Below are positions 62,345 through 64,000 of a DNA stretch of 64,000 nt, one piece after another. Position 1 is the stretch's first letter. Each line of letters begins with the position of its first letter. The translations under genes and the position numbers were made by a program. Source of the DNA: an unidentified bacterial endosymbiont (lineage in GTDB: Bacteria > Pseudomonadota > Gammaproteobacteria > Enterobacterales > Enterobacteriaceae); the NCBI RefSeq assembly GCF_918797525.1, contig NZ_OU963893.1, positions 4,278,001-4,342,000 on the forward strand, written 5' to 3'. The notes below the pieces were generated by a model, which saw only the letters and a list, made by a program, of their open reading frames with translations, did no database searches and was not told the origin of the DNA.

Positions 62345-63964
62345 ATGCGGATATGGCTGACGCGAAAAAAGCAAAACACCACACCATCCACTGGCGAACC
62401 AGACGTCGCGGAGGGATGGCTGCATCCTGAATCGGCACAGACGTTACTGGCTGAAACTACCCGCCAACAACTGATCCAGTTTATTCGTCAGAGCACCGCC
62501 GTTCCCGCCTCACTGTTTGAACGCTTCTGGCTGATACCAATCCACTGCTTCGCAGAACTGGCGCAGTTGTTCCCGGCCTCGGAAAACCACCACCACTCCC
62601 ACGCAGGTGGCCTGCTCGATCACTGTCTCGAAGCTGCCTGCTATGCCGCGCGACTGCGGCAGAGTTATCTTTTCCCGCCTGATGCAGCGCCAGAAGATCA
62701 GGCGGCGCAGTCCGAACGCTGGACCACAGTTATCATCTACGCCGCGTTGCTGCACGATCTGGGCAAACTTATCACTGATATCGAAGTGGAAGATATTAGT
62801 GGGCAACACTGGTTTCCATGGCATGGTCCACTGACCCAGCCTTATCGGTTTCGCTATCTGCCGCAACGTGATTACCTGCGCCATCCGGCTGCGGCAGTTC
62901 TTCTGCTTACCCAACTGCTCCCTCCGGAAAGCCTCGACTGGCTCGCCGCTGATTCTGCTGCCTTATCCACCCTGCTGCACTGCCTGAACGGACAGTATCA
63001 GTATGCCGGGCTGGCGGGTGAACTGGTGCAGAAAGCCGACCGGGCGTCGGTGGCGTTTAATCTCGGCGGCGATCCGGTCAAGGCTATCCACCGCCCACAA
63101 ACCTCGCTGCCACAGCAAATCATCGCCGCCCTGCGCGACCTGCTGGCGCATGAGTTCCGACTCAACAACCCGAATGGCGGTTCTGACGGCTGGCTGACGG
63201 AAGAGGCGCTGTGGCTGGTCAGCAAGAACGCTGCCGATGCCGTGCGTGGCTGGTTGCTGCGCCAGGGTATTGACGCCGTACCGCAGCATAACGTGCGGCT
63301 GTTCGATGAGATGCAGGCACACCAGTTGCTCATTCCCTGTGAGGATAAAGCCATCTGGCATTGCCGGATTGAGGCCAGCGGCGGCTGGAGCAGTGAACTC
63401 ACGCTGTTACGCTTCTCCCCTTCACTGATTTGGGAAGATCCACAACAGCGACCCGCCACCTTCGGTGGAACCATCACACCGATAGCGGAAATCCGAAATG
63501 AGACAGAAGCGGTGATTGCAACGAACATTGAAGTAGAACAACCATCCCCTCTACCCGAACAGGACGATACCCTACTATCAGGCGAAGCCTTCTGGCAGTG
63601 GCTGGTTCGTAATGTTCAGGCTCAACATCTGGAAGTCAATGAACCTAACGCCCGGATCCATACCGTCGCCGGGTCGGTGTTTCTGGTGACGCCCGGTATT
63701 TTCAAACTCTGGCTTAGCTCCTGCGGTCAGAATGTCACTGAAGAATACTGGCGGGAGGTACAGAAGAAGTTCCAGAACCTGAATCTTCACCGAAAACAAA
63801 AAAACGGCCTCAACATCTGGCACTGCGCCGTTGTCGGCCCACGCCATTGTTCACGTCTGAAGGGATATCTGCTTGACGATCCCACGCCGCTTTTTGGAGA
63901 TGACGTTCCCTTTAATAACCCTCATCTCTTGCTCAATGAAGGAAGTCACTCAAATGACCTTTGA
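62345..63964 (+). CDS. traI: MobH-family relaxase (TraI_2 type)
   Basis: 539 residues. The N-terminal half has HD-hydrolase-like metal motifs typical of MobH relaxases: ENHHHSHAGGLLDHCLEAAC and IYAALLHDLGKLITDIE. The C-terminal ~130 residues match the TraI_2_C domain (FWQWLVRNVQAQHLEVNEPN; VFLVTPGIFKLWLS). It nicks oriT and leads the strand into the recipient. The start has AAAGGG upstream at the ERIC boundary. It is intact, unlike traD and traG. The next gene starts inside its 3' end. Confidence 0.92.
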   Translation: MRIWLTRKKQNTTPSTGEPDVAEGWLHPESAQTLLAETTRQQLIQFIRQSTAVPASLFERFWLIPIHCFAELAQLFPASENHHHSHAGGLLDHCLEAACYAARLRQSYLFPPDAAPEDQAAQSERWTTVIIYAALLHDLGKLITDIEVEDISGQHWFPWHGPLTQPYRFRYLPQRDYLRHPAAAVLLLTQLLPPESLDWLAADSAALSTLLHCLNGQYQYAGLAGELVQKADRASVAFNLGGDPVKAIHRPQTSLPQQIIAALRDLLAHEFRLNNPNGGSDGWLTEEALWLVSKNAADAVRGWLLRQGIDAVPQHNVRLFDEMQAHQLLIPCEDKAIWHCRIEASGGWSSELTLLRFSPSLIWEDPQQRPATFGGTITPIAEIRNETEAVIATNIEVEQPSPLPEQDDTLLSGEAFWQWLVRNVQAQHLEVNEPNARIHTVAGSVFLVTPGIFKLWLSSCGQNVTEEYWREVQKKFQNLNLHRKQKNGLNIWHCAVVGPRHCSRLKGYLLDDPTPLFGDDVPFNNPHLLLNEGSHSNDL

Positions 63965-64000
63965 ACAGATCCTGGAAGAGTATTTTTTTGCCCGCTTATT
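63954..64000 (+). CDS. 5' end of a probable tyrosine integrase
   Basis: An ATG at 63954 overlaps the relaxase stop and reads MTFEQILEEYFFARL to the window edge. In SPI-7/PAPI-1-type elements the gene after the relaxase is usually a site-specific integrase, and the YFFAR phrase fits their N-termini. Only 15 codons are visible, so the name rests on context. Confidence 0.45.
   Translation, partial: MTFEQILEEYFFARL

Noticed and set aside
1..64000. CRISPR arrays, tRNA or rRNA genes, and ICE attachment sites
   Set aside because: I saw no regularly spaced identical repeats of CRISPR type, no tRNA cloverleaf or rRNA sequence, and no direct repeat pair that would mark att ends. The integration site is probably beyond the right edge.

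Overview
The window looks like a chromosomal segment of a member of the Enterobacteriaceae. It has a high-GC backbone with many AT-rich inserts, a second (lateral, 'Flag-2'-type) flagellar export and basal-body locus, enterobacterial insertion sequences, and a full-length 127-bp ERIC element. I cannot fix the genus from the sequence alone.

Region 1 (1-8.5 kb): a glycan-modification cluster on the + strand. It encodes a three-domain glycosyltransferase (GT2 + GT25 + CDP-glycerol glycerophosphotransferase-like), a second GT2, a DegT-type aminotransferase, an ATP-grasp/HAD fusion, a sulfatase-superfamily enzyme and a methyltransferase. It meets head-on a TagD-like glycerol-3-phosphate cytidylyltransferase gene. 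That gene is the last gene of the flagellar operon and overlaps lfiJ. Together these suggest a glycerol-phosphate-containing surface decoration, perhaps of the lateral flagellum.

Region 2 (8.5-22.9 kb): the Flag-2 locus, with lafK-lfiEFGHIJ (and the cytidylyltransferase) on the minus strand and lfiMNPQR-lfhBA on the plus strand. The two arms diverge from a ~520-bp AT-rich region. A small membrane protein and a secreted NlpC/P60 peptidase close the locus.

Region 3 (23-32 kb): an accessory region. It holds an IS256-family remnant, a DUF6883-like toxin with a DUF4926-like immunity protein, a small autotransporter, a Fic protein with two identical operator palindromes, and a HipB-like regulator with a truncated HipA. 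A short repeat with a palindromic core (copies near 24.45, 24.51, 28.99 and 30.63 kb) separates these modules.

Region 4 (31.9-64 kb): an integrative conjugative element of the SPI-7/PAPI-1/ICEHin1056 type (type G mating-pair formation, MobH relaxase). Its left side is lost: hipA is fused directly to the 3' part of a TIGR03759-like gene. Cargo lies at three points in the transfer region. These are a leucine-rich-repeat protein gene, an orphan Hcp island resembling a type VI secretion effector unit, and a restriction block (Mrr-like nuclease plus a partner, a type III R-M system whose mod gene is split by an IS5-family element, and an HNH operon). ArdC, the relaxase and the first codons of a probable integrase follow.

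Several genes carry single-base lesions: the IS256 transposase, traD, the VirB4-like ATPase and hcp have -1 frameshifts, and traG has an in-frame amber codon. At least three of the frameshifts are shortened homopolymers, so sequencing error must be excluded before the element is called dead.
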